Shown here in pieces: positions 21,087 to 27,955 of a stretch of DNA of 27,955 nt (position 1 is its first letter; each line of letters opens with the position of its first letter). The stretch spans positions 1-27,955 of the forward strand of contig HF995257.1 in assembly GCA_000432275.1 (NCBI GenBank), written 5' to 3'. Both the position numbers and the translations under genes were made by a program. Source of the stretch: Proteobacteria bacterium CAG:495 (GTDB lineage Bacteria > Pseudomonadota > Alphaproteobacteria > RF32 > CAG-239). The notes beneath the pieces were generated by a model that worked only from the letters and a program-made list of their open reading frames with translations, was not told where the DNA came from and ran no database searches.

Positions 21087-22292
21087 ATGGCAACCAAAAT
21101 AAAACTTCTCTATGACATCAGCCTGCAAATTTCCGCTTCGCAGAAAGCCGGTCTTTACCGCGTTGCCGATGAACTCTTTTGCAGACTTGCGGCCCATCCC
21201 GAAATTGAAATTTATCCCTGCATCGGGACAACCAAAGGCTGTGCCCGAGACTATCTTTCCGACTGCGGCCTCCTGCATCTGCTGGAGCGGACGGTCACTT
21301 TGCCGCACTTGCGCTTCGCCGTAAAACGCGAGCTTTTTGGCGTCCGCTGCAAAGAAAATCTTTTCCGTATATTATATCAGCACAAGTATACCGAGATTTT
21401 ATCCGCCTTTGACATCTATTTCAGTCCGTTTTTGCCGGTTTCGCCTTTCGTTTACTCCTCCGGCATAAAATCTGCCCTTTTTATACACGACGTCATTCCC
21501 TTGGCATGCCCGCATTTCAGCACCCCGGAATTTTGCCGCAGATATGTTTCTTGGATGTCAGACGTCGCCGCTGATCTCATCTTCTTCAATTCCGAATACT
21601 CCAAATGTGATTTCTTCAAATACGCCACGCTGCCTCAGTCAACCGTCACTTTCAAAACCGGCCTTGCCGCCGGAGAAAGCTTCCGCCCGCTGACAAACTC
21701 CCGTTTGATAAAAAGTGTAAAGCGCAAATACAACATTTCTGCGGAAACTTACTTTCTGGGCTTATCAGCAGACTCTCCGCGCAAAAACTTCCTGCATCTC
21801 ATAAAGTCTTTTTGCTGTTTCGCCCGGCAAAACCCGGAAAACAAATCGGCTTTGGTTATTGCCGGTTCCAATACCGAAAAAATCAAATCCCGTCTCCGTG
21901 AAATTGAAAATTACAAAAACTTCGCTTCCCGCATAATTTTTACCGGATACGTCGACAACGCCGACCTTGCACCGCTTTACAACGGAGCTCTCGCTTTCGT
22001 CTATCCCAGCCTTTACGAAGGGTTTGGCCTGCCTGTTCTGGAAGCGATGCAGTGCGGTACCCCGGTCATCTGCGCAGACAACTCCTCTCTGCCGGAAGTC
22101 GGCGGAAAGGCTCCCTTATATATTAGTGCCGACGATGAACAGGAAACCGCCGCGGCACTGAAAACAATTTCCGATAACGAAAGCCTGAGGCAAACGCTGT
22201 CGGAACTTGGCAAAAAACAAGCCGAAAATTTCAACTGGCGGCAAACAATCGAAACCATCGTCAAAGGATTTAAAAATGTCTGCTCAATGTAA
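21087..22292 (+). CDS. family 4 glycosyltransferase (copy 1 of a tandem pair)
   Basis: A 401-residue GT-B fold glycosyltransferase. The N-domain starts LLYDISLQISASQKAGLYRVADEL and includes FIHDVIPLACPHF. The C-domain has LSADSPRKN, then VIAGS, FTGYVDNADLAPLYNGA and the EX7E motif in YPSLYEGFGLPVLEAMQCG, which binds the sugar nucleotide. These are the marks of mannosyl/rhamnosyl-type GT4 enzymes in surface polysaccharide loci; the donor is not certain. It opens an operon with overlapping ends, and its stop lies 17 bases inside the next gene. GGA is seven bases before the ATG. Confidence 0.92.
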   Translation: MATKIKLLYDISLQISASQKAGLYRVADELFCRLAAHPEIEIYPCIGTTKGCARDYLSDCGLLHLLERTVTLPHLRFAVKRELFGVRCKENLFRILYQHKYTEILSAFDIYFSPFLPVSPFVYSSGIKSALFIHDVIPLACPHFSTPEFCRRYVSWMSDVAADLIFFNSEYSKCDFFKYATLPQSTVTFKTGLAAGESFRPLTNSRLIKSVKRKYNISAETYFLGLSADSPRKNFLHLIKSFCCFARQNPENKSALVIAGSNTEKIKSRLREIENYKNFASRIIFTGYVDNADLAPLYNGALAFVYPSLYEGFGLPVLEAMQCGTPVICADNSSLPEVGGKAPLYISADDEQETAAALKTISDNESLRQTLSELGKKQAENFNWRQTIETIVKGFKNVCSM

Positions 22293-23574
22293 CTTGATTT
22301 TTGATGCGGACGTACTGGCCGATTCAGTGGATGAGCTGTCCGCACGCTCCGGCATTTATTTCACTGCACGCTGCATTCTTGAACAGCTGGCCTCCCGTCC
22401 GGAAATAAACGTTTGCTTATATTGCGGCCCCGAACGCTTGTCCAACCTTTCCTTTCTGCGGCGCAGCGACCGGATGTTAGCCCGGCTGCCCCTGCTCAAA
22501 ATTTATACTCCGTCAGATTTTGCGGTTGCCGCACTCAAACAATATATGAAAAAGCTCAAACACCGTCCGCACCGAAAAATCCTGCGTCGCTTTCTGAAAA
22601 TTCCGGCATTCCTGATTTCGGGACTCAACCTCGCAATACGACCGTTACTTTCCTTCTTCCGCAGCAAAGAACTTCGAAAATGGCACGCCTACTTCTCACC
22701 GATGCATCCGGCTCCGAAAATCATTTGCAAGGCCGCTCACATCCGCCGCTATCTTTTTCTGCACGATACGATTCCGCTGCTTTTTCCCGAATTTTATCCT
22801 CAAATGAAAAACGGAAACTGCTGGTTTGCCAAACTCCTGTCTGCCATAAACAATACTCAGCACTATTTTGCCAACTCGCTAAACACCAAACGAGACTTTC
22901 TTTATGCCCGGCCCGGTTTGCAAGAAGACCGTATCAGCATCGTCCCTTTGGCGGCCTCAAAAAAATTTTTCCCCTGCCGCGACCAAAACAAGCTTTCCAA
23001 CATCAGACGAAAATACAACATCCCTGAAAACGCTTCCTATATTTTCAGCCTGTGTACCTTAGAACCCCGCAAAAACCTTATCTTTGCCGTTAAAGCGTTT
23101 GCCGAATTTACTGCTTTGCGCCAAACCGAAAATTTATATTTTGTACTCGGCGGAGCCTCGTGGAAAACATTTGTCCCCTTTTTGCAACGGGAAATCGGAA
23201 ATCTAAAAGACTGCAAACGGTTCATCATTCTGACCGGATATGTTGACGATGATGATTTGGCGGCTCTTTACTCTGACGCTTTTTGCTTCGTTTACCCCAG
23301 TCTCTACGAGGGGTTCGGGCTTCCGCCGCTGGAAGCGATGCAATGCGGCTGTCCGGTCATCGCCTCCGACACGTCATCGTTGCCTGAAGTGATTGGTAAC
23401 GCCGGCATTATGATAGATCCCCGCAATGAGAAAAGTCTGGTTAAGGCGTTTACCGATTTATTTGACAATCCGCAGCTGAGACAACGGCTTGTGCAACAAT
23501 CTCTCCGCCGGGCGCGGCAGTTTTCCTGGAAAACATCTGCCGACATTATCGTCAGGAAGATAATCAATGATTAA
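22276..23574 (+). CDS. family 4 glycosyltransferase (copy 2 of a tandem pair)
   Basis: A 432-residue GT4 enzyme clearly paralogous to the preceding one: both share HD-x-IPL in the middle, RKYNI-x-E/A and PRKN before the C-domain, GYVD-x-x-DLA-x-LY, and YPSLYEGFGLP-x-LEAMQCG-x-PVI-x-(A/S)D. The EX7E motif is intact. An insertion of basic residues near 90-130 (KKLKHRPHRKILRRFLK) distinguishes it and could bind membrane phospholipid. The ATG at 22276 has AAAGGA upstream and overlaps the previous gene by 17 bases; the longer frame from 22207 lies in that gene and has no ribosome site. The stop overlaps the next gene by 8 bases. Confidence 0.92.
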   Translation: MSAQCNLIFDADVLADSVDELSARSGIYFTARCILEQLASRPEINVCLYCGPERLSNLSFLRRSDRMLARLPLLKIYTPSDFAVAALKQYMKKLKHRPHRKILRRFLKIPAFLISGLNLAIRPLLSFFRSKELRKWHAYFSPMHPAPKIICKAAHIRRYLFLHDTIPLLFPEFYPQMKNGNCWFAKLLSAINNTQHYFANSLNTKRDFLYARPGLQEDRISIVPLAASKKFFPCRDQNKLSNIRRKYNIPENASYIFSLCTLEPRKNLIFAVKAFAEFTALRQTENLYFVLGGASWKTFVPFLQREIGNLKDCKRFIILTGYVDDDDLAALYSDAFCFVYPSLYEGFGLPPLEAMQCGCPVIASDTSSLPEVIGNAGIMIDPRNEKSLVKAFTDLFDNPQLRQRLVQQSLRRARQFSWKTSADIIVRKIIND

Positions 23575-24820
23575 ACTATTGGAATATTTACGCCGCAGCA
23601 AACTTCTCTTTAACCTGAGTCTGAGCCTCGCAGGCCTTTGCATTTTCAATCGCCAAAAACGCAACTTGTTCAAAGCCAAACGTAAAAAACGCTTCAAACA
23701 GGTAAGGACACTAATACCCCGCGATAAAATCCGCGGATATGTCCTGGTTTGTTACATCCCATACACAGACAATCCGCAAAAGCTCCGGCAGCACGCGGTC
23801 GTCTGGAGCAGTCATACCATTTGCCGCCTGTTTCTCAACAAGGGATATCTTGTCGACGTCGTATCCAACGGCGACGCTGACTTTATTCCTCGCCGCAGCT
23901 ACGACATCATTTTTGACAATTACTGGAATCTTGAGCGTTTTGCCAAGCTTCAGCCCAAAGCGACAAAAGCCGTCCTGTTTTCAGAAAGCTACCAACCGTT
24001 TGCCAACCAGGCTGAACGGAAAAGAATTGAATGTCTCGGCAGCCGCAGAAAAGGCAACACCTGCCGGCCCCGACGCTCGCGTCCGGACGACTGTATGGAC
24101 AAGTCCTTTGCAGTTGCCGACTTTGCTGCGCTTATCGGTAACCGTCAAACGTTACAAACTTATCCGAAAGAATGGCGCCGCCAACTGACGCTGGTCACAA
24201 CCAACACCCTCAATCCGCCTTTGATTAAAACGGCAGAACAAATATGCCGCAGCGGAAACGGCTTTCTGTGGCATTTTGGGCATGGTGCCGTTCACAAAGG
24301 CCTCGATTTGGTTTTGGAAGCATTCGCCTCCATGCCTCACTGCCGCCTTCACATCACTGCCGGACTGAACAATGAGCCTGATTTTCTCAAACTATATCAC
24401 CGCGAACTTTTTGAACTTCCCAACATTACCTGCCACGGTTTCATGGATTGCCAAAGCGCCGAATTCCGCAGCCTGCTGGAACAATGTTTTTGTTTTATCG
24501 CTCCGTCTTGTGCCGAAGGCATTTCCCCGGCCTGCGCAATGTTGATGAAAAGCGGCCTTTATCCTGTCTTAAGCAATAACTGCGGAATAGACCTGCCGCC
24601 CGGCTGCGGAACAATCCTGAAAAATTGCACTGTTTCGGAAATAAAACAAACCGTTGAAAAACTGACGCAAACGCCGCACACCAAACTGCTGCCCCAAATA
24701 CAAGCCTGCCAGCAAACAGCTCTTCGGCTTTACTCGCAAAACCGTTTCAAACAACAGTTAAGTGACTTTATTGATAAAATCATCTCTCAAAACAACCGTT
24801 TAACCAAGGAGCAAATATGA
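23567..24820 (+). CDS. divergent GT4-like glycosyltransferase
   Basis: A 417-residue GT-B-type glycosyltransferase. The C-terminal half is recognisable: FLWHFGHGAVHKGLDLVLEAF, then LHITAGLNNEPDF and the region of the EX7E motif, here APSCAEGISPACAMLMKSG. The first glutamate is kept (AEG) but the position of the second, eight residues on, is Met. The first 60 residues are basic with a short hydrophobic helix, so membrane attachment is likely. Start ATG overlaps the previous stop by 8 bases; its TGA overlaps the following ATG (ATGA). Reduced nucleotide-sugar motif suggests a changed donor or loss of activity (inference). Confidence 0.85.
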   Translation: MIKLLEYLRRSKLLFNLSLSLAGLCIFNRQKRNLFKAKRKKRFKQVRTLIPRDKIRGYVLVCYIPYTDNPQKLRQHAVVWSSHTICRLFLNKGYLVDVVSNGDADFIPRRSYDIIFDNYWNLERFAKLQPKATKAVLFSESYQPFANQAERKRIECLGSRRKGNTCRPRRSRPDDCMDKSFAVADFAALIGNRQTLQTYPKEWRRQLTLVTTNTLNPPLIKTAEQICRSGNGFLWHFGHGAVHKGLDLVLEAFASMPHCRLHITAGLNNEPDFLKLYHRELFELPNITCHGFMDCQSAEFRSLLEQCFCFIAPSCAEGISPACAMLMKSGLYPVLSNNCGIDLPPGCGTILKNCTVSEIKQTVEKLTQTPHTKLLPQIQACQQTALRLYSQNRFKQQLSDFIDKIISQNNRLTKEQI

Positions 24821-25794
24821 AAACACCCTTAAACATTGCCCTGTACGTAGGCTTATGGCCTCACAATATCGGCAACGCCTTTCTCGGGTTGGGCGCCGAA
24901 GCGATTATTCGCCAGGCTTTCCCTGATGCAGCCGTCTTTCGCACCGGCTGTGCCGGACACTGGATGTTCAGCCACGGACAGGACCACATCAAAAAGAATT
25001 TTTTTGGTTATCCTAAAATCAAAAAAGCCCCTGACTATATACATAACAGCCTAGAGCTCGCCCAAGTGGCCGACGTTGATTTAGTAGTTGTTCCCGGCAT
25101 GTGCCTTGCCAAAGAATTTATCGCAACCAGCGGTAAAACCCTGCTGCATTTGGCTCAAAGAAAAATTCCCGTTTTGTTTTTAGGTGCCGGTCCGGACCGA
25201 TATACCGCAGACGAAACCCAAATGAACAACGAGTTCCTTGCAAAACTTCACAAATTTGCTCTCCTTGCCCGCGACCATGAAACCTTTGTTAACTTTCAGC
25301 CCTTCTGCCCGCTGATAGAAGAAGGCATAGATTGTGCCTTTTTTCTTCCGGAAATATATACGCCTCCCCACCTGCAGATTACACCTTTTGACGTTGAAAA
25401 TTTTGACCTCGCCAAAAACCTGCATAACAAACCGGAAATGAATCATCAGGACAAAACCGTCATCCGTACCCATCATAACGCCTGGGGACCGATAGAACGC
25501 CTTTTTCTCAAAGAAGAAAACACCCTGATATCGGATATGCCGTACGACTACCTTGCCTTGTACAAAAATGCCGACATCGTTTACACAGACCGTGTCCACG
25601 CTTGCCTGGCAGCCCTCGTTTACGGAAACAAAGCCAGATTATATTCAACGTCTCCGCGAGCCAATCTTTTTAAGTCTGTCGGTGCCGATACCGTCTTGCG
25701 GCAGGTTTCGAGCTTGGATATGTCTATATTGCAGCCCTTGAAACAACAACAGATAAGTAAAGTTCGAAAACTGGTTGCGGCACTTTTGGATTAA
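24817..25794 (+). CDS. polysaccharide pyruvyltransferase family protein
   Basis: A 325-residue protein of the PS_pyruv_trans family, which uses phosphoenolpyruvate to form ketal-linked pyruvate on polysaccharide sugars, giving a negative charge. The N-terminal HNIGNAFLGLGAEAII resembles the family's NIGD/NxG loop, LVVVPGMCLAKEF and VLFLGAGPDRY are the central strands, and the C-terminal YTDRVHACLAALVYGNKARL carries the signature D-R-V/x-H-A. AAGGAG lies before the ATG, and the start overlaps the upstream stop (ATGA). It is the last gene of the plus-strand glycosyltransferase operon. The acceptor sugar is unknown. Confidence 0.88.
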   Translation: MKTPLNIALYVGLWPHNIGNAFLGLGAEAIIRQAFPDAAVFRTGCAGHWMFSHGQDHIKKNFFGYPKIKKAPDYIHNSLELAQVADVDLVVVPGMCLAKEFIATSGKTLLHLAQRKIPVLFLGAGPDRYTADETQMNNEFLAKLHKFALLARDHETFVNFQPFCPLIEEGIDCAFFLPEIYTPPHLQITPFDVENFDLAKNLHNKPEMNHQDKTVIRTHHNAWGPIERLFLKEENTLISDMPYDYLALYKNADIVYTDRVHACLAALVYGNKARLYSTSPRANLFKSVGADTVLRQVSSLDMSILQPLKQQQISKVRKLVAALLD

Positions 25795-25822
25795 AAATAC
25801 CCCCGGAAGCATCCGGGGGTAT
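25793..25822 (-). terminator. intrinsic terminator
   Basis: 11-bp stem (25797-25807 with 25812-25822), 4-nt loop. The U-tract is on the minus strand (A-run 25793-25797), so it mainly ends the phage-type genes, but the hairpin also follows the pyruvyltransferase stop. Confidence 0.85.
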
Positions 25823-25830
25823 CCTCGAAT

Positions 25831-26127
25831 TTACTTGGGATATTTTAACTTTACCGCCGCACGCTGCTCCATTAAAGCGGACAACTCGCCCTCGTCCCCC
25901 TGCGCAGCTTTACAAAAGGCATCCACCATATCTCCCAGAGACGGATACTCGGCCTCCCGCTTCTGGCGGTAAGACAACTCCGGTTCAGGGTACCTAACCT
26001 GCCCGCCGGAAATTTCATATCCATTGGCAAATTTACCTGTATACTGACAATCAATCTCAACCGCCGTACGGCTGAAGGGATACTCTCCCCAACCGATTAA
26101 ACGTCCGTCTTTCACTTCTATAAACAT
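25831..26127 (-). CDS. small phage tail-associated protein
   Basis: A 98-residue protein of the type found next to tail-fibre genes in phages of Gram-negative hosts. The C-terminal half has the familiar pattern YRQKREAEYPSLGDMVDAF, where many phages show R-x-AEYPxIGDQLDAL. The N-terminal half (FIEVKDGRLIGWGEYPFS) is a small beta-rich part. The ATG at 26127 has GAGGAG nine bases upstream and lies one base after the tail-fibre stop; a TTG at 26160 in the same frame would overlap that gene. Probably a tail or virion-assembly component (inference). Confidence 0.75.
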   Translation of the reverse strand: MFIEVKDGRLIGWGEYPFSRTAVEIDCQYTGKFANGYEISGGQVRYPEPELSYRQKREAEYPSLGDMVDAFCKAAQGDEGELSALMEQRAAVKLKYPK

Positions 26128-26128
26128 C

Positions 26129-27118
26129 TCAAGCTTCTCCTCTGCATGGAATAAACACAAACCTTGGGGCCGAACCCAGCCCGGTACACCGATATACGTC
26201 GTCTTTGGTTAGCGGCAGCATAATCGAACTGCCCAAATTTCCGTTTTGCGGCATCGCTCCGTAACGGGCATAAAATTTTTGCAAATTGCTTTCCGTGCTG
26301 CCGACTTCAAGATACATGCCATAAGGCTCCTTTTCTATCGTCGGATTTCCCCGAGCGTGTAAAAACACATAACCGTTGCAGGGCGCCGTATAAAGTTCTT
26401 CGGGAACCTTATCGACCGCCTTGTCATAATCCGGCATCCCCCAGACGATGATATTTTTCTTGCCTTCTGACGAAATATTTTCAACATCGGTATCCAGCTT
26501 TTGCAAAGTAGCTTCTTCGGCTGCCTCCGCCGCCCGTGTCGCCTCTTCGGCTTTCTCCGTTGCAACAGCGGCCTGCGCCGTTGCTATTGCCGACTGTTCT
26601 GCCGTTGCGGCCGCATTAGCCATTGTTGTCGCTACGGCTTCAGTTAAAGCCGCATCCAGATTATTAATGTCAACATCGGAGTTACACAAGCCGCTGGCGT
26701 CTTCATTCCACAAAATGGCTTTTCCGCGCGACGGGCTGGGCAGTTTCAAGTTAACGTCTTCGGCATAAGCCGGCAAAATCATCGTCCGATCAATCGCCGC
26801 ACTGATTTGTTGCAAACAGGCCACAATATAATCAAATTCATAGTTAAGTATTTTTGAACGCAAAACCCCGCCTTCCTGAAAATCGCTGCGGCGGCTGATT
26901 TCCAGTTTTCGGGACAAAGTTACCAATACCCCTGACGCCGGCGCTTTTTCAAAAACGACCTTCCCGCCTTCCTTGTCACCGGCACCGACAACTTCATAAC
27001 CGGAAACCTGAAGCGCCTCATCCAAATAAACTTCCATATCACCCGCGGCAAAAATGACGAAGTTATAGAAAAACTCCGTCACTTCGCCGTTTCCCCGGTA
27101 TTGTATTCTATTCTCCAT
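26129..27118 (-). CDS. phage tail-fibre protein with coiled-coil stalk
   Basis: A 329-residue adhesin of phage origin. Residues 1-110 match the N-terminal attachment domain of podovirus-type tail fibres: F..A.GD.EVYL, SRKLEISRRSDFQEGGVLRSKILNYEFDYIVACLQQI holds the recurring R-x-SDFQ..G..R..LN-x-E-x-DY. Residues 165-205 are an alanine/glutamate-rich coiled coil. Residues 220-329 are a C-terminal beta-rich domain (TAPCNGYVFLHARG, then SSIMLPLTKDDVYRC and PRFVFIPCRG), likely the receptor tip. AAGGA lies before the ATG. A promoter lies at 27202-27229, with an attenuator-like hairpin between it and the gene. No capsid, portal or lysis genes are nearby. Confidence 0.85.
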   Translation of the reverse strand: MENRIQYRGNGEVTEFFYNFVIFAAGDMEVYLDEALQVSGYEVVGAGDKEGGKVVFEKAPASGVLVTLSRKLEISRRSDFQEGGVLRSKILNYEFDYIVACLQQISAAIDRTMILPAYAEDVNLKLPSPSRGKAILWNEDASGLCNSDVDINNLDAALTEAVATTMANAAATAEQSAIATAQAAVATEKAEEATRAAEAAEEATLQKLDTDVENISSEGKKNIIVWGMPDYDKAVDKVPEELYTAPCNGYVFLHARGNPTIEKEPYGMYLEVGSTESNLQKFYARYGAMPQNGNLGSSIMLPLTKDDVYRCTGLGSAPRFVFIPCRGEA

Positions 27119-27138
27119 TCGCTTTTCCTTTTTCTAAA

Positions 27139-27172
27139 AAAACAAAAAATCTTTCGTAACATACGAAAGATT
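27139..27172 (-). terminator. attenuator-like terminator in the tail-fibre leader
   Basis: On the minus strand, 10-bp stem (27163-27172 with 27148-27157) and 5-nt loop, then a U-rich tract from the A-runs at 27136-27149. It lies between the promoter at 27202-27229 and the tail-fibre ATG at 27118, so it should stop most transcripts early. Confidence 0.7.
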
Positions 27173-27201
27173 CTGATACAGTACCGCCCTTGACAATAGG
27201 A

Positions 27202-27229
27202 ATTATATCCTAAACAAAACAAAAGTCAA
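27202..27229 (-). promoter_or_regulatory. promoter of the tail-fibre operon
   Basis: On the minus strand: TTGACT (27224-27229), 16-bp spacer, TATAAT (27202-27207), a near-consensus sigma70 promoter. Confidence 0.7.
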
Positions 27230-27243
27230 GCTGAAAATACCAT

Positions 27244-27287
27244 AAAAAAAACGAGACCGCCAAAGCATTGCTTTGAGAATCTCGTTT
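27244..27287 (-). terminator. intrinsic terminator of the histidine-rich gene
   Basis: Outer stem 27249-27256 with 27280-27287 (8 bp) and inner stem 27261-27266 with 27270-27275; the A-run at 27244-27250 gives the U-tract on the minus strand. It lies 11 bases after the stop of the gene at 27298. Confidence 0.82.
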
Positions 27288-27297
27288 CTAACCTGCC

Positions 27298-27780
27298 TTA
27301 TCCGCACCAACCGTATCGACGGGCGATTTGCTTTGCTTCATCACGACTGCACAACTGATATTCCACTGCCTGATTAATGGCAACCTCGTCAAAGAGGTTA
27401 AATTTTAAAATATACGGCATCACCCGAACTTCCAGCTGCGGGTACCATTTCAGCATCGTCGCAAAAGCCAGCAAAGGCTTATCCGGTTTGGTCAGCGGCG
27501 CACATTCCCAGTCAATCACCATCAGCATATAATCCTCCTCGGTATGCGGATGCCTCTTGTACTCGGCATGATGACTGGAAGTCTCTCGATGAGCCTTCTG
27601 AATCTGCCAGTCTTCTCGCCCCCACAAAAAAGCCAAGTAGCGAAATAACTTGTCAACGTCGTGCAAATATCCCCTGAGAGAATTAAAACCTCGACATTGC
27701 ATCTCCACTCGCAAAAAAGCCTTTTTATGCTGCCAAGTATAGTTTATATAATTGGCGCATTTTACAAATCTATTTTCCAT
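27298..27780 (-). CDS. hypothetical phage-type protein (DUF5662-like histidine motifs)
   Basis: A 160-residue cytoplasmic protein. The arrangement HDVDKLFRYLAFLWG, then QKAHRETSSHHAEYKRH resembles small phage proteins of the DUF5662 type (HD..K, then H...HH), which may bind metal in an HD-like helical fold; that match is tentative. The rest is alpha-helical and ends in a basic helix (RDEAKQIARRYGWCG). No Shine-Dalgarno precedes the ATG. A -10-like TATAAT (27820-27825) lies about 40 bases upstream within a 13-base motif shared with the tail-fibre promoter. The remaining 175 bases to the window edge are AT-rich and show no other gene. Confidence 0.6.
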   Translation of the reverse strand: MENRFVKCANYINYTWQHKKAFLRVEMQCRGFNSLRGYLHDVDKLFRYLAFLWGREDWQIQKAHRETSSHHAEYKRHPHTEEDYMLMVIDWECAPLTKPDKPLLAFATMLKWYPQLEVRVMPYILKFNLFDEVAINQAVEYQLCSRDEAKQIARRYGWCG

Positions 27781-27955
27781 AATAAGTGCTAATTAAATTT
27801 TTTCAGGTAAAGCATAGGAATTATATTTCCCCTTGTCAAACATTTATCACCCAAAGCCTGATTGTTTTCTGATAAACCTAACTTTGCAACTATATAATCA
27901 ATTATTAGATGAAAAAAGTTGATTTTATAATACGTTACATTAAAATACATCATTA

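Noticed and set aside
26448..26768. 106-residue plus-strand frame
   Set aside because: Mirror image of the alanine-rich coiled-coil coding region of the tail fibre.
1..27955. CRISPR arrays, IS elements, rRNA or integrase genes
   Set aside because: No regularly spaced repeats, transposase motifs, rRNA sequence or tyrosine-recombinase motifs were seen on either strand.

Overview
The window looks like chromosomal DNA of an uncultured, moderate-GC, probably gut-associated alphaproteobacterium. The best lineage evidence is a textbook alphaproteobacterial LexA box (GAAC-N7-GAAC, 1178-1192) on the promoter of an umuDC-type operon. SlyX, the MccF/LdcA-type S66 peptidase and the many nucleotide-sugar genes fit a Gram-negative cell. 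The species is inference.

Left part (1-10.2 kb): conserved housekeeping and stress genes. They are an S66 carboxypeptidase (-); an SOS-regulated umuD'-umuC operon (+) whose UmuD starts at the normal autocleavage point and lacks both catalytic residues; a 1-Cys-type peroxiredoxin (-); a three-gene operon of CPA1 antiporter, histidine phosphatase and K+-channel-like protein (+); a flavin reductase-rubredoxin fusion and slyX (-); a Pif1-like helicase with a C-terminal WYL domain (+); a short MGMT-type protein; a small acidic-tailed hypothetical; and a Dps ferritin with a possible Fur box. Several promoters share a TTGC-type -35 and a TAATAT or TAGAAT -10.

Middle (10.2-13.5 kb): accessory DNA. 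It holds a secreted protein made of two tandem copies of an unknown domain, an orphan membrane-anchored helical protein behind a strong promoter and ~200-nt leader, an intact tRNA-Pro(CGG) whose 3' end plus terminator is duplicated as a perfect 53-bp direct repeat, and a solitary zeta-toxin-like kinase.

Surface polysaccharide cluster (13.5-25.8 kb): the minus-strand operon UDP-glucuronate 4-epimerase > DUF616-type glycosyltransferase > GT2 > UDP-glucose dehydrogenase could make UDP-GlcA and UDP-GalA and use them. A ParB/sulfiredoxin-fold-like protein and a GT4-GT2 fusion follow. The plus-strand operon is two paralogous GT4 enzymes, a divergent GT4 and a polysaccharide pyruvyltransferase, all with overlapping ends. 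No flippase, polymerase or ABC exporter is present, so the locus is incomplete here or depends on genes elsewhere. A 590-bp gap at 20498-21086 contains a foldable segment that may be an RNA.

Right end (25.8-28 kb): a phage-derived tail module on the minus strand (tail-fibre protein with coiled coil, small tail-associated protein, and an upstream histidine-rich hypothetical), with a promoter followed by an intrinsic terminator in the tail-fibre leader. No other phage genes are visible.
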